From: Actinacidiphila guanduensis
Lineage (GTDB): Bacteria > Actinomycetota > Actinomycetes > Streptomycetales > Streptomycetaceae
Length of the DNA stretch: 64,000 bases
Assembly (NCBI RefSeq): GCF_900103985.1
Contig: NZ_FNIE01000007.1
Coordinates: 398,704 to 462,703, forward strand
Reading direction: 5' to 3'
Of this stretch, positions 21,429 to 30,023 are shown one piece after another. Within the stretch, counting starts at the first letter, position 1. The number at the start of each line of letters is the position of its first letter. Below the pieces are notes generated by a model. It did not search any database, was not told the DNA's origin, and was given only the letters and a program-made list of their open reading frames with translations. Position numbers and translations under genes: made by a program.

Positions 21429-22811
21429 TCAGCAGCCGATCAGGCGCGAGGCCAGGTAGCCCTCGACCTGGTCCAGCGAGATCCGCTCCTGCTTCATGGT
21501 GTCGCGCTCGCGGACGGTGACCGCGTTGTCCTCGAGGGTGTCGAAGTCGACGGTCACGCAGAACGGGGTGCCGATCTCGTCCTGCCGGCGGTAGCGGCGG
21601 CCGATCGCGCCCGCGTCGTCGAACTCGATGTTCCAGTGGCCGCGCAGCGCGGTGGCCAGGCCCTTGGCCTTCGGCGACAGCTGCGGGTTGCGGGACAGCG
21701 GCAGCACGGCGACCTTCACCGGGGCCAGCCGCGGGTCCAGCCGCATCACGGTGCGCTTCTCCAGCACGCCCTTGGCGTTGGGCGCCTCGTCCTCGGAGTA
21801 GGCGTCGAGCATGAAGGCGAGCATCGCCCGGTTGACACCGGCGGCGGGCTCGATCACGTAGGGGTACCAGCGCTCGCCGGCCTCCTGGTCGAAGTACGAC
21901 AGGTCCTGGCCGGACGCCTTGGCGTGGGCGGACAGGTCGAAGTCCGTGCGGTTGGCGACGCCCTCCAGCTCACTGAACTCCTGGCCGCCGAAGTTGAAGC
22001 GGTACTCGATGTCGGCGGTGCGCTTGGAGTAGTGGGAGAGCTTCTCCTTCGGGTGCTCGTACCACCGGATGTTCTCCTCGCGGATACCGAGGTTGCGGTA
22101 CCAGTTCCAGCGCTCCTGCATCCAGTACTCGTGCCACTTCTCGTCCTCGCCGGGCTTGACGAAGAACTCCATCTCCATCTGCTCGAACTCGCGGGTGCGG
22201 AAGATGAAGTTGCCGGGCGTGATCTCGTTGCGGAACGACTTGCCCATCTGGGCGATGCCGAACGGGGGCTTCTTGCGGGCCGTGGTCTGCACCTGGGCGA
22301 AGTTCACGAAGATGCCCTGCGCGGTCTCGGGGCGCAGGTACGCCACCGAGCCGGCGTCCTGGGTCGGGCCGAGGTGGGTCTGCAGCATGCCGGAGAACTG
22401 CTTGGGCTCGGTGAAGGCGCCCTTGGTGCCGCAGTGCGGGCAGTTGATGTCCGCCAGGCCGTTCGGCGGCGGGTTGCCGTGCTTGGCCTCGTACGCCTCC
22501 TCCAGGTGGTCGGCGCGGAAGCGCTTGTGGCAGGAGGTGCACTCGGTGAGCGGGTCGGAGAAGGTGGCCACGTGGCCGGAGGCGACCCACACCTCGGGGG
22601 CGAGGATCACCGAGGAGTCGAGCCCCACCACGTCGTCGCGCGAGGTGACCATCGCGCGCCACCACTGGCGCTTGATGTTCTCCTTGAGCTCCACGCCCAG
22701 CGGCCCGTAGTCCCAGGCGGCGCGCGATCCGCCGTAGATCTCACTGCTCGGGAAAACGAAGCCACGGCGCTTGCTCAGGCTGACGATGGTGTCGATCTTG
22801 TCGGCGGCCAC
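21429..22811 (-). CDS. glyS: Glycyl-tRNA synthetase (alpha2 type)
   Basis: 460 residues, the single-chain class II glycine-tRNA ligase. [16 protein letters not shown] (about 38-53) is motif 1 region, [21 protein letters not shown] holds motif 2, and the C-terminal anticodon-binding domain follows residue about 355. It charges tRNA-Gly in the cytoplasm. A CxxC/CxxC zinc pattern (CTSCHKR and CPHCGTKG) sits in the insertion near 98-160. Convergent with uppS. Confidence 0.97.
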   Translation of the reverse strand: MAADKIDTIVSLSKRRGFVFPSSEIYGGSRAAWDYGPLGVELKENIKRQWWRAMVTSRDDVVGLDSSVILAPEVWVASGHVATFSDPLTECTSCHKRFRADHLEEAYEAKHGNPPPNGLADINCPHCGTKGAFTEPKQFSGMLQTHLGPTQDAGSVAYLRPETAQGIFVNFAQVQTTARKKPPFGIAQMGKSFRNEITPGNFIFRTREFEQMEMEFFVKPGEDEKWHEYWMQERWNWYRNLGIREENIRWYEHPKEKLSHYSKRTADIEYRFNFGGQEFSELEGVANRTDFDLSAHAKASGQDLSYFDQEAGERWYPYVIEPAAGVNRAMLAFMLDAYSEDEAPNAKGVLEKRTVMRLDPRLAPVKVAVLPLSRNPQLSPKAKGLATALRGHWNIEFDDAGAIGRRYRRQDEIGTPFCVTVDFDTLEDNAVTVRERDTMKQERISLDQVEGYLASRLIGC

Positions 22812-22914
22812 GGTGCTCTCTTCAGTGCGACGAGGGGGTCAGTTGTCCCAGATTACCGGCGGCTGCGGGGCACATCACAAATCGGTTCCGCGAGCAGTGG
22901 GCGGACCCCGAGAA

Positions 22915-22930
22915 TTGACAATCGTTTCCA
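22915..22930 (+). promoter_or_regulatory. Zur box overlapping a TTGACA -35 element
   Basis: TGACAATCGTTTCCA (22916-22930) matches the Streptomyces Zur consensus TGAAAATGATTTTCA at 11 of 15 positions by my count. TTGACA at 22915-22920 overlaps it as a -35 box. A second similar stretch, TGAACATGACTCTCATG, follows at 22938-22954. Placement before the zinc-binding lipoprotein gene and the presence of zur in the same locus support zinc repression. Confidence 0.72.
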
Positions 22931-22951
22931 GTTTAGTTGAACATGACTCTC

Positions 22952-23929
22952 ATGCACAGCTCCCGCCGCGCGCCCCTGCGGTCCCTCGCCGCGGCGGCGG
23001 TGCTGGTGCTGGCGGCCTGGCCCGCGCTCAGCGGCTGCGCCGCCACCGTCGACGACTTCAAGGACGACGGGAAGCTGCACGTCACAGCTGCCTTCTACCC
23101 GCTGGAGTACCTGGCGACCCGGATCGGCGGCCGCTATGTCGACGTCTCGGACCTGACGAGGCCCGGCACCGAGCCGCACGACCTCGAACTCGCCCCGCGC
23201 CGGATCGCCGCGCTCACCCACTCCGACGTCATCGTCTACCTGCGCGGCATGCAGCCCGCGGTGGACGACGCCGTGGCCCAGTCCGGCGTGCGCCGAACGG
23301 TGGACGCGGCCGCACTGGTCCCTCTGGAGGACCACGGCACCGAGGTGGACGGCCGCGACCGCACCACCGGCGACAACGGCAGCGGCGGCCGCCCCGAGAC
23401 CGCGGGCGCCGACCCGCACATCTGGCTCGACCCGGTGCGCTACGCGGCCGTGGCGGCCGGCGTCGGCAGGGCGCTGGAGGCCGCCGATCCCGCGCACGCC
23501 GCCTACTACGCCGCCGGCACCGCCCGGCTGACCGCACGGCTGCACGCACTGGACGCCGAGTTCGCCGCGGGTCTGCGCGGCCGCACCACCGACACCTTCC
23601 TCACCACCCACGCCGCCTTCGGCTACCTCGCCGAACGCTACGGCTTGGTGGAGGAGGCGATCAACGGCATCGACGCCGAGAGCGAGCCGAGCGCCGCCCG
23701 GATGCGGGCCCTGCAGGACCTCGCCCGGCGCGAGCACGTCACCACCGTCTTCTTCGAGACGCTGGTCAGCGACCGCACCGCCAGGACCTTCGCCGGCGAC
23801 CTGCACCTGCGCACCGACGTGCTCGACCCGATCGAGGGCATCACCGCGGCCTCCCGCGGAACCGACTACTTCGAGGTGCAGCACGCGAACCTGCGGGCGC
23901 TGCAGAAGGCACTGGGGGTACGCACGTGA
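22952..23929 (+). CDS. znuA: Zinc ABC transporter substrate-binding lipoprotein
   Basis: About 325 residues. Start options are TTG 22937, ATG 22943 and ATG 22952, none with a ribosome site; 22952 gives a short basic N-terminus and may be leaderless, given the promoter just upstream. A lipobox-like LSGC follows the hydrophobic core, so it is a lipoprotein. Metal-site blocks of the cluster A-I family are EPHDLELAPRRI, GADPHIWLDPV and the C-terminal DPIEGI. It captures Zn2+ (or Mn2+) outside the membrane. First gene of the uptake operon; overlaps the ATPase gene by GTGA. Confidence 0.9.
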   Translation: MHSSRRAPLRSLAAAAVLVLAAWPALSGCAATVDDFKDDGKLHVTAAFYPLEYLATRIGGRYVDVSDLTRPGTEPHDLELAPRRIAALTHSDVIVYLRGMQPAVDDAVAQSGVRRTVDAAALVPLEDHGTEVDGRDRTTGDNGSGGRPETAGADPHIWLDPVRYAAVAAGVGRALEAADPAHAAYYAAGTARLTARLHALDAEFAAGLRGRTTDTFLTTHAAFGYLAERYGLVEEAINGIDAESEPSAARMRALQDLARREHVTTVFFETLVSDRTARTFAGDLHLRTDVLDPIEGITAASRGTDYFEVQHANLRALQKALGVRT

Positions 23930-25110
23930 GCACGACGGGTACGGCTGTCGCCGGTACGGCGGGGCTGGGGCGGGCGGCGGCCGCGGCCGGTGCCCCGCGG
24001 CCGGGCAGCGGCACGTCCGAGGCCGACCCGGCCGGCACGTCTGCGGGGGCGGGGGCGCGGGAGGTGGCGGGTGCGGTCGGCGTCGCCGGCGTGCAGGGCG
24101 CAGCCGGGTCGGCGCGGGGCGGCGCGTCTGCGGGGGCGGGGGCGGGGGCGCCGGAGGCGGTAGGCGCGGTAGGCGTTGTCGGCGTTGTCGGCGTTGTCGG
24201 CGTTGTCGGCGTGCAGGGCGTACCCGGGTCGGCGCGGGGCGGCGGGACCGGGGTCGCGCCCGCGCCTGGCCGCGGGGCCACCGCTGCCGCCGGGGGAGAC
24301 GTCGTACGGCTGCGGGGGGCCACGGCCGCGCTCGGGGGGCGGCCCGTGCTGCGCGGGGTGGACCTGGCGGTCGGGCGGGGCGAGGTGGTCGCGCTGCTCG
24401 GGGCGAACGGCTCGGGCAAGTCCACCGCCGTGCGGGCCGTGGTCGGGCAGGTGCCGCTGAGCGCGGGGGAGTGGGAGCTGTTCGGCACGCCCGGCGCCCG
24501 CTTCCGGCAGTGGCACCGGGTCGGCTACGTGCCCCAGCGCACCACCGCGGCCGGGGCGGTGCCCTCCACGGTCTGGGAGGTGGCCTCCTCCGGCCGCCTG
24601 TCGCGCACCCGGCTGCGGCCGCTGCGCCGGGCCGACCGCGAGGCCGTGCACCGGGCGCTGGAACTGGTCGGAATGGCCGGGCGGGCCCGCGACTCGGTGG
24701 GCGCCCTCTCCGGCGGCCAGCACCAGCGGGTGCTCATCGCCCGCGCCCTGGCCGCCGAGCCGGACCTGCTGATCATGGACGAGCCGATGGCCGGGGTGGA
24801 CCTGGCCGGGCAGGACGCCCTCGCCGGCATCCTGCGCGCCCAGGTCGCCGCCGGCGCCTCGGTGCTGCTGGTGCTCCACGAACTCGGCCCCATGGAACCG
24901 CTGATCGACCGCGCGGTGGTGCTCGCCGCCGGGCGGGTCGTCCACGACGGGGCGCCGCCGCGGGTCGTGGGGCAGCACGCCCTGCCCGGCCACGAGCACG
25001 TCCACCCGCACGCCGGGCCGCGGCCGGCCGTCGTCCGCGGCCCCGTACCGGAGCCGGGCACAGCCCCCGGGCAGCCGGAGCTGCCGCGGCAGGAAGGACG
25101 GGCCTCGTGA
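23926..25110 (+). CDS. znuC: Zinc ABC transporter ATPase with long low-complexity N-terminal extension
   Basis: 394 residues, about 120 more than usual. GTG 23926 overlaps the previous stop (GTGA). Residues 1 to about 124 are Gly/Ala/Val-rich with tandem GVV units and an internal duplication. The ATPase follows: Walker A GANGSGKST (159-167), signature LSGGQHQRV, Walker B LLIMDEP, H-loop HEL. The C-terminus has HEHVHPHAG, a possible metal-binding tail. It powers zinc import at the membrane. The true start could be downstream, but no better start with a ribosome site is evident. Confidence 0.88.
   Translation: MSTTGTAVAGTAGLGRAAAAAGAPRPGSGTSEADPAGTSAGAGAREVAGAVGVAGVQGAAGSARGGASAGAGAGAPEAVGAVGVVGVVGVVGVVGVQGVPGSARGGGTGVAPAPGRGATAAAGGDVVRLRGATAALGGRPVLRGVDLAVGRGEVVALLGANGSGKSTAVRAVVGQVPLSAGEWELFGTPGARFRQWHRVGYVPQRTTAAGAVPSTVWEVASSGRLSRTRLRPLRRADREAVHRALELVGMAGRARDSVGALSGGQHQRVLIARALAAEPDLLIMDEPMAGVDLAGQDALAGILRAQVAAGASVLLVLHELGPMEPLIDRAVVLAAGRVVHDGAPPRVVGQHALPGHEHVHPHAGPRPAVVRGPVPEPGTAPGQPELPRQEGRAS
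24038..24243 (+). repeat. Tandem duplication and 9-bp repeats in the 5' part of znuC
   Basis: Block 24038-24123 and block 24124-24243 are imperfect copies, beginning CGTCTGCGGGGGCGGGGGCG and ending GGGTCGGCGCGGGGCGGC. The second copy contains four exact GGCGTTGTC units (24172-24207). All expansions keep the reading frame, adding Gly-Val-Val triplets. Confidence 0.85.
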
Positions 25111-26054
25111 CCCTCCTCGACTACGCCTTCATGCAGCGCGCGCTGCTGGCGGCCTTCCTCGTCGGTGTCACCGCGCCCTCCGTCGGCATCTTCCTGGTGC
25201 AGCGGCGGCAGGCCGTCATGGGCGACGGCATCGGGCACGTGGCCCTGACCGGCATCGCGCTGGGCTTCCTGCTGCGGGTCAGCCCGGTGTGGATGGCCGT
25301 CCTGGTCTCCGCGGCGGGCGCCGTCCTGATGGAGCTGATCCGCTCCCAGGCCAAGGCCCGCGGGGACATCGCCCTGGCGATGCTGCTGTACGGCGGCATG
25401 GCCGGCGGTGTGCTGATCATCTCGCTGGCGCCCGGCGGCTCCAACGCCAACCTGGACTCCTACCTCTTCGGCTCCATCAGCACGGTGGCGCCCGGCGACA
25501 TCCCGCCGATGGCCGCGCTCGCGGTCTTCGTGCTGCTGGTCGTCCTGGGCCTGCGCCGGCCGCTGTACGCGGTGTGCCTGGACGAGGAGTTCGCCCGGGT
25601 GATGCGGCTGCCGGTGCGCGCGCTGAACCTGCTGCTCGCGGTGACCGCCGCCGTCACGGTGACGGTGGCCATGCGGGCGGTCGGGCTGCTGCTGGTCAGC
25701 GCGCTGATGGTGATCCCGGTGGCCGCCGCCCAGCAGCTCACCCGCGGCTTCGCCTGGACGCTGGCTGTGGCGGTCGCCATCGGGGTGTCGGCGGCGGTGT
25801 CGGGCACGGTGTTCTCGTACTACGTGGACGTGCCGCCCGGCTCCAGCATCGTGCTGGCCGCGATGGCGGTCTTCCTGGGCACGGCGGTGGTGGCGGCGCC
25901 CCTTGCGGCCCGGCGGGCGCGGGCGGTGCAGCGGGCCGAGGCGGAGGCGGGGGAGGCCGGTGCGGGTGCTGCCGGCGGGGCGGCGGGCGGCACCGCGGGC
26001 GACGTACCGGACGGGGGCGGATCGGGCACCCTTGAAGTGGGCGTGCCCGGGTGA
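25107..26054 (+). CDS. znuB: Zinc ABC transporter permease
   Basis: 315 residues from GTG 25107, overlapping the ATPase stop by GTGA. Eight or so hydrophobic helices. The family ABC-3 pattern includes QAVMGDGIGHVALTGIALG near 30-48. It forms the membrane channel for Zn2+ (or Mn2+) import. The last about 50 residues (Ala/Gly/Glu-rich) are cytosolic and low-complexity, echoing the odd N-terminus of the ATPase. Followed 86 bp later by zur. Confidence 0.93.
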   Translation: MTLLDYAFMQRALLAAFLVGVTAPSVGIFLVQRRQAVMGDGIGHVALTGIALGFLLRVSPVWMAVLVSAAGAVLMELIRSQAKARGDIALAMLLYGGMAGGVLIISLAPGGSNANLDSYLFGSISTVAPGDIPPMAALAVFVLLVVLGLRRPLYAVCLDEEFARVMRLPVRALNLLLAVTAAVTVTVAMRAVGLLLVSALMVIPVAAAQQLTRGFAWTLAVAVAIGVSAAVSGTVFSYYVDVPPGSSIVLAAMAVFLGTAVVAAPLAARRARAVQRAEAEAGEAGAGAAGGAAGGTAGDVPDGGGSGTLEVGVPG

Positions 26055-26140
26055 GGAGCCCCGCCGGGCGCCGGCGGGCTGGCACAATGGGCGACCGGGC
26101 CTCGCGGGGCCCCGGAGCTTGGACCGAGAAGGAGGAACCG

Positions 26141-26545
26141 GTGAGCACACATCAGCAGACCGTGCGAGGCCGCTCCACCCGGCAGCGGGCCGCGGTGGCC
26201 GCGGCTCTCGACGAGGTCGACGAGTTCCGCAGCGCTCAGGACCTGCACGACATCCTCAAGCACCGCGGGGACTCGGTCGGCCTGACCACCGTCTACCGCA
26301 CGCTGCAGTCCCTCGCCGACGCCGGCGAGATCGACGTCCTGCGCACCGGGGACGGCGAGTCGGTCTACCGCCGCTGCTCCGGCGGCGGCCACCACCACCA
26401 CCTGGTCTGCCGCTCGTGCGGCAAGGCGGTGGAGGTCGAGGGCCCGGCCGTGGAGAAGTGGGCCGAGGCGGTGGCGGCGGAGAACGGCTTCGTGGACGTC
26501 GCGCACACCATGGAGATCGTGGGCACCTGCTCCGACTGCGCGTAG
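26141..26545 (+). CDS. zur: Fur-family zinc uptake regulator
   Basis: 134 residues from GTG 26141, chosen for the AAGGAGG ribosome site at 26129-26135. N-terminal winged helix (about 1-80), HHHHLVCRSCGKAVE carrying the metal ligands, and a terminal CSDC: two CxxC pairs forming the structural zinc site. Zur represses zinc uptake genes when zinc is bound. The co-location with znuABC and the Zur box at 22916 make Zur rather than Fur the likely identity. Confidence 0.93.
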   Translation: MSTHQQTVRGRSTRQRAAVAAALDEVDEFRSAQDLHDILKHRGDSVGLTTVYRTLQSLADAGEIDVLRTGDGESVYRRCSGGGHHHHLVCRSCGKAVEVEGPAVEKWAEAVAAENGFVDVAHTMEIVGTCSDCA

Positions 26546-26619
26546 CCCTTCACCGGGCACGCGCCCGCCCGGCCTCGTCCGGCCGCTGAAGGACGGGCGC
26601 GCGCGGGTGTGGGAAGGGT

Positions 26620-26656
26620 CCCGGGGGCGGCGCTTGCACGGGGCGCCGCCCCCGGG
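26620..26656. terminator. GC-rich hairpin between zur and ppdK
   Basis: CCCGGGGGCGGCGC (26620-26633) pairs perfectly with GCGCCGCCCCCGGG (26643-26656). Located between convergent zur and ppdK. No T-tract. Confidence 0.75.
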
Positions 26657-26747
26657 GGTGGGGCCGGGGGGAACCGACGGGCGGTGAGGGTTGGGCCCCA
26701 GGGCGTGGGCCTCCGCCGGCGGGTCCGGGGCCGGCCCGGTCAGGGGG

Positions 26748-29456
26748 TCATCGGGCGGCCGCCCGCGCGGCTTCGAGGCGGGCGACCGGGATGCGGAAGG
26801 GCGAGCAGGAGACGTAGTCCAGGCCCGCCCGGTGGAAGAAGTGGACCGACTCGGGGTCGCCCCCGTGCTCCCCGCACACGCCCAGCTTGAGGTCGGGCCG
26901 CGTGGCCCGGCCGGCCTCCGCCGCGGAGCGCACCAGCGCGCCCACCCCGTCGGCGTCGATCGTCTCGAACGGGGAGACCCCGAAGATCCCCTTCTCCAGG
27001 TACGCGGTGAAGAAGGACGCCTCCACGTCGTCGCGCGAGAAGCCCCACACGGTCTGCGTCAGGTCGTTGGTGCCGAAGGAGAAGAACTCCGCCGCCTCCG
27101 CGATCTGACCCGCCGTCAGCGCCGCCCGCGGCAGCTCGATCATCGTGCCGATCGACAGGTCCAGGTCCGCGCCGGTCGCCTCACGCACCTCCGCCACGAT
27201 CGCGTCGGCCTCGTCCCGGACGATCTCCAGCTCCTGCACGGTGCCCACCAGCGGCACCATGATCTCCGGCCGCGGGTCGCCGCCTGCCGCGATCCGCTGC
27301 GCCGCCGCCTCCGCGATCGCCCGCACCTGCATCGCGAACAGCCCCGGGACGACCAGCCCGAGCCGCACCCCGCGCAGCCCCAGCATCGGGTTCTGCTCGT
27401 GCAGCTTGTGCACGGCCTGCAGCAGCCGCAGGTCGTTCTCGTTGGCGTCCTTGCGGGCCTCGGCCAGTGCCACCCGCACCGACAGCTCGGTGATGTCGGG
27501 CAGGAACTCGTGCAGCGGCGGGTCCAGCAGCCGTACCGTCACCGGCAGCCCGTCCATCGCCTCGAACAGCTCCACGAAGTCCGCGCGCTGCAGCGGCAGC
27601 AGCGCTTTGAGCGCGTCCTCCCGCTCGCCGTCGGTGTCGGCCAGGATCAGCCGCTCGACCAGTTCGCGCCGCTCGCCGAGGAACATGTGCTCGGTGCGGC
27701 ACAGCCCGATGCCCTGGGCGCCGAACCGCCGGGCCCGGGCCGCGTCCTCGGCGTTGTCCGCGTTGGCCCGCACCCGCAGCCGGCGCACCCGGTCGGCGTA
27801 CGCCATGATCCGGTGCACCGCCCGTACCAGCTCGCCGGCCTCCTCGGCGCCGGCGTGCATCCGCCCCTCGAAGTACTCCACCACCGGCGAGGGCACGACC
27901 GGCACCTCCCCGAGGTACACCTTGCCGGTGGACCCGTCGATGGAGATCAGGTCGCCCTCCTCCAGCACCAGGCCCCCCGGTGCGGTCAGGCACCGCCGCT
28001 TGGTGTCGACCTCCAGCTCCTCGGCCCCGCACACGCACGTCTTGCCCATGCCGCGGGCGACCACGGCCGCGTGCGAGGTCTTGCCGCCGCGCGAGGTGAG
28101 GATGCCCTCGGCGGCGATCATGCCGCTGAGGTCGTCGGGGTTGGTCTCGCGCCGGATGAGGATGACCTTCTCGCCCGAGCGCGACCACTTCACGGCCGTG
28201 TACGAGTCGAAGACCGCCTTGCCGACGGCCGCGCCCGGTGAGGCCGCGATGCCCCAGCCGATCCGCCGCACCGAGCCGCGGGCGGTGGCCGCGTCGTCGA
28301 ACCGCGGGAACATCAGCTGGGCCAGCTGCGCGCCGGTCACCCGCCGCAGCGCCTCGGCCTCGTCGATCAGGCCCTGGTCCACCAGCTGCGTCGCGATCTG
28401 GAAGGCCGCGGCCGCCGTGCGCTTGCCCACCCGTGTCTGCAGCATCCACAACTGGCCGCGCTCGATGGTGAACTCGATGTCGCACAGGTCCTTGTAGTGC
28501 GTCTCCAGCGTCTCCATGATCGCCAGCAGGCGGTCGTAGGAGGTCTTGTCGATCCGCTCCAGGTCGGCCAGCGGCACGGTGTTGCGGATGCCCGCCACGA
28601 CGTCCTCGCCCTGTGCGTTCTGCAGGTAGTCGCCGTAGACGCCCTGGGCGCCGGTGGCCGGGTCGCGGGTGAAGGCGACGCCGGTGCCGGAGTCCGGGCC
28701 GAGGTTGCCGAAGACCATGGCGACGATGTTCACCGCGGTGCCGAGGTCGCCGGGGATGCGCTCCTGGCGCCGGTAGAGCCGGGCACGGTCGGTGTTCCAG
28801 GAGTCGAAGACGGCCCGCACCGCCAGGTCCATCTGCTCGCGCGGCTCCTGCGGGAACTCCCGCCCGGCCTCCTTGGCGACGATCGCCTTGAACTCCTCGA
28901 CCAGGCCGCGCAGGTCGGCGGCGTCCAGACCGAGGTCGCTGTCGGCGCCCTTGGCCCGCTTGGCGGCCTCCAGCGCCTCCTCGAACAGGTCGCCGTCCAC
29001 GCCGAGCACGGTCTTGCCGAACATCTGGACCAGCCGCCGGTAGGAGTCCCAGGCGAACCGGTCGTCGCCGCCGGCCTGGGCGGCGAGGCCGGCCACCGAG
29101 TCGTCGGACAGGCCGATGTTGAGGACGGTGTCCATCATCCCCGGCATCGAGAACTTCGCGCCGGAGCGGACCGAGACCAGCAGCGGGTCGTCGCTCTGGC
29201 CCAGCTTGCGGCCCATCCGCTGCTCCAGCTCGGCGAGGTGCGCACTCACCTCGTCGCGCAGCGCCGGCGGTTCGGCCCCCGAGTCCAGGTAGACGCGGCA
29301 CGCCTCGGTCGTGATGGTGAAGCCCGGAGGGACGGGCAGGCCGAGGTTGGTCATCTCGGCGAGGTTCGCACCCTTCCCGCCGAGCAGGTCCTTCAGATCC
29401 TTGTTGCCCTCGGTGAAGTCGTAGACGTACTTGGGGTGTTTCTCGCGTGTCGACAC
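26748..29456 (-). CDS. ppdK: Pyruvate, phosphate dikinase
   Basis: 902 residues from GTG 29456 (GAGGAG ribosome site about 10 bases upstream; an in-frame ATG at 29510 is less likely). The ATP-grasp N-terminal domain contains GGKGANLAEM. The phosphohistidine domain contains GGKTSHAAVVARGMGK (catalytic His). The C-terminal TIM barrel ends with LGVCGEHGGDP (catalytic Cys). It interconverts pyruvate plus ATP plus Pi with PEP, AMP and PPi, an anaplerotic or gluconeogenic step in the cytoplasm. Monocistronic, with a 567-bp upstream gap. Confidence 0.97.
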   Translation of the reverse strand: MSTREKHPKYVYDFTEGNKDLKDLLGGKGANLAEMTNLGLPVPPGFTITTEACRVYLDSGAEPPALRDEVSAHLAELEQRMGRKLGQSDDPLLVSVRSGAKFSMPGMMDTVLNIGLSDDSVAGLAAQAGGDDRFAWDSYRRLVQMFGKTVLGVDGDLFEEALEAAKRAKGADSDLGLDAADLRGLVEEFKAIVAKEAGREFPQEPREQMDLAVRAVFDSWNTDRARLYRRQERIPGDLGTAVNIVAMVFGNLGPDSGTGVAFTRDPATGAQGVYGDYLQNAQGEDVVAGIRNTVPLADLERIDKTSYDRLLAIMETLETHYKDLCDIEFTIERGQLWMLQTRVGKRTAAAAFQIATQLVDQGLIDEAEALRRVTGAQLAQLMFPRFDDAATARGSVRRIGWGIAASPGAAVGKAVFDSYTAVKWSRSGEKVILIRRETNPDDLSGMIAAEGILTSRGGKTSHAAVVARGMGKTCVCGAEELEVDTKRRCLTAPGGLVLEEGDLISIDGSTGKVYLGEVPVVPSPVVEYFEGRMHAGAEEAGELVRAVHRIMAYADRVRRLRVRANADNAEDAARARRFGAQGIGLCRTEHMFLGERRELVERLILADTDGEREDALKALLPLQRADFVELFEAMDGLPVTVRLLDPPLHEFLPDITELSVRVALAEARKDANENDLRLLQAVHKLHEQNPMLGLRGVRLGLVVPGLFAMQVRAIAEAAAQRIAAGGDPRPEIMVPLVGTVQELEIVRDEADAIVAEVREATGADLDLSIGTMIELPRAALTAGQIAEAAEFFSFGTNDLTQTVWGFSRDDVEASFFTAYLEKGIFGVSPFETIDADGVGALVRSAAEAGRATRPDLKLGVCGEHGGDPESVHFFHRAGLDYVSCSPFRIPVARLEAARAAAR

Positions 29457-30023
29457 GGGTGGTTCGACTCCTCGCGTCCTGGTTGCCCTGACGGCGGGGA
29501 GCGTACCCATCTCGAAGGTCCCGTAGCGCGTCCATCAGCACGACACACGGGTGTAACCGCCCGACTGCCGTCAGATCCAAGCCGCGTCCAAGCAGAATAG
29601 CTCGACCCCGAGTGTTCACCCCGCGTTCACGAGTCGAAGCCACGACCCCGCTCCGCGAGGGAGGGCCGTTTGGGTGTCTACGGAGCGTGATGGATTCCGC
29701 TGTCAGGTGGAGACAAGGCGGTGGCACGCAGTGCCGTCCATTCGAGTAGTGCAGCGCTCGTATGTGCGCTCATTTGAGCAAACACGTGATCAGTCGTGAC
29801 GTGAATCACCCGCACGGCTCACGCGCTGTCTCATCCATTGGACGTAGGGCGCCTACGCATCCGGTACGCGCCCGTCATGCGGCGGGCACGTCGCTTCCCC
29901 CTGTGCCGGTCGGCCGATGTCCGACCGCCTCGACCGCCTCGACCGCCTCGACCGCCCCGGCCGCCCCGACCGCCGCCGGGCATGCCGTGCCCCGCCGCCG
30001 GGCCCGTACGGGCCCGGCCCCGC
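29457..30023. other. Gene-free upstream region of ppdK with 9-bp tandem repeat
   Basis: No gene seen. The part next to ppdK presumably holds its promoter (comparatively AT-richer at 29590-29860). At 29922-29975 six consecutive 9-bp units run in exact phase: CGACCGCCT three times, then CGACCGCCC, CGGCCGCCC and CGACCGCCG. The repeat lies 3' of dusB. Confidence 0.6.

Noticed and set aside
26384..26403. His-codon run in zur as a repeat element
   Set aside because: It encodes the metal-binding HHHH of the Fur-family protein and is explained by function.
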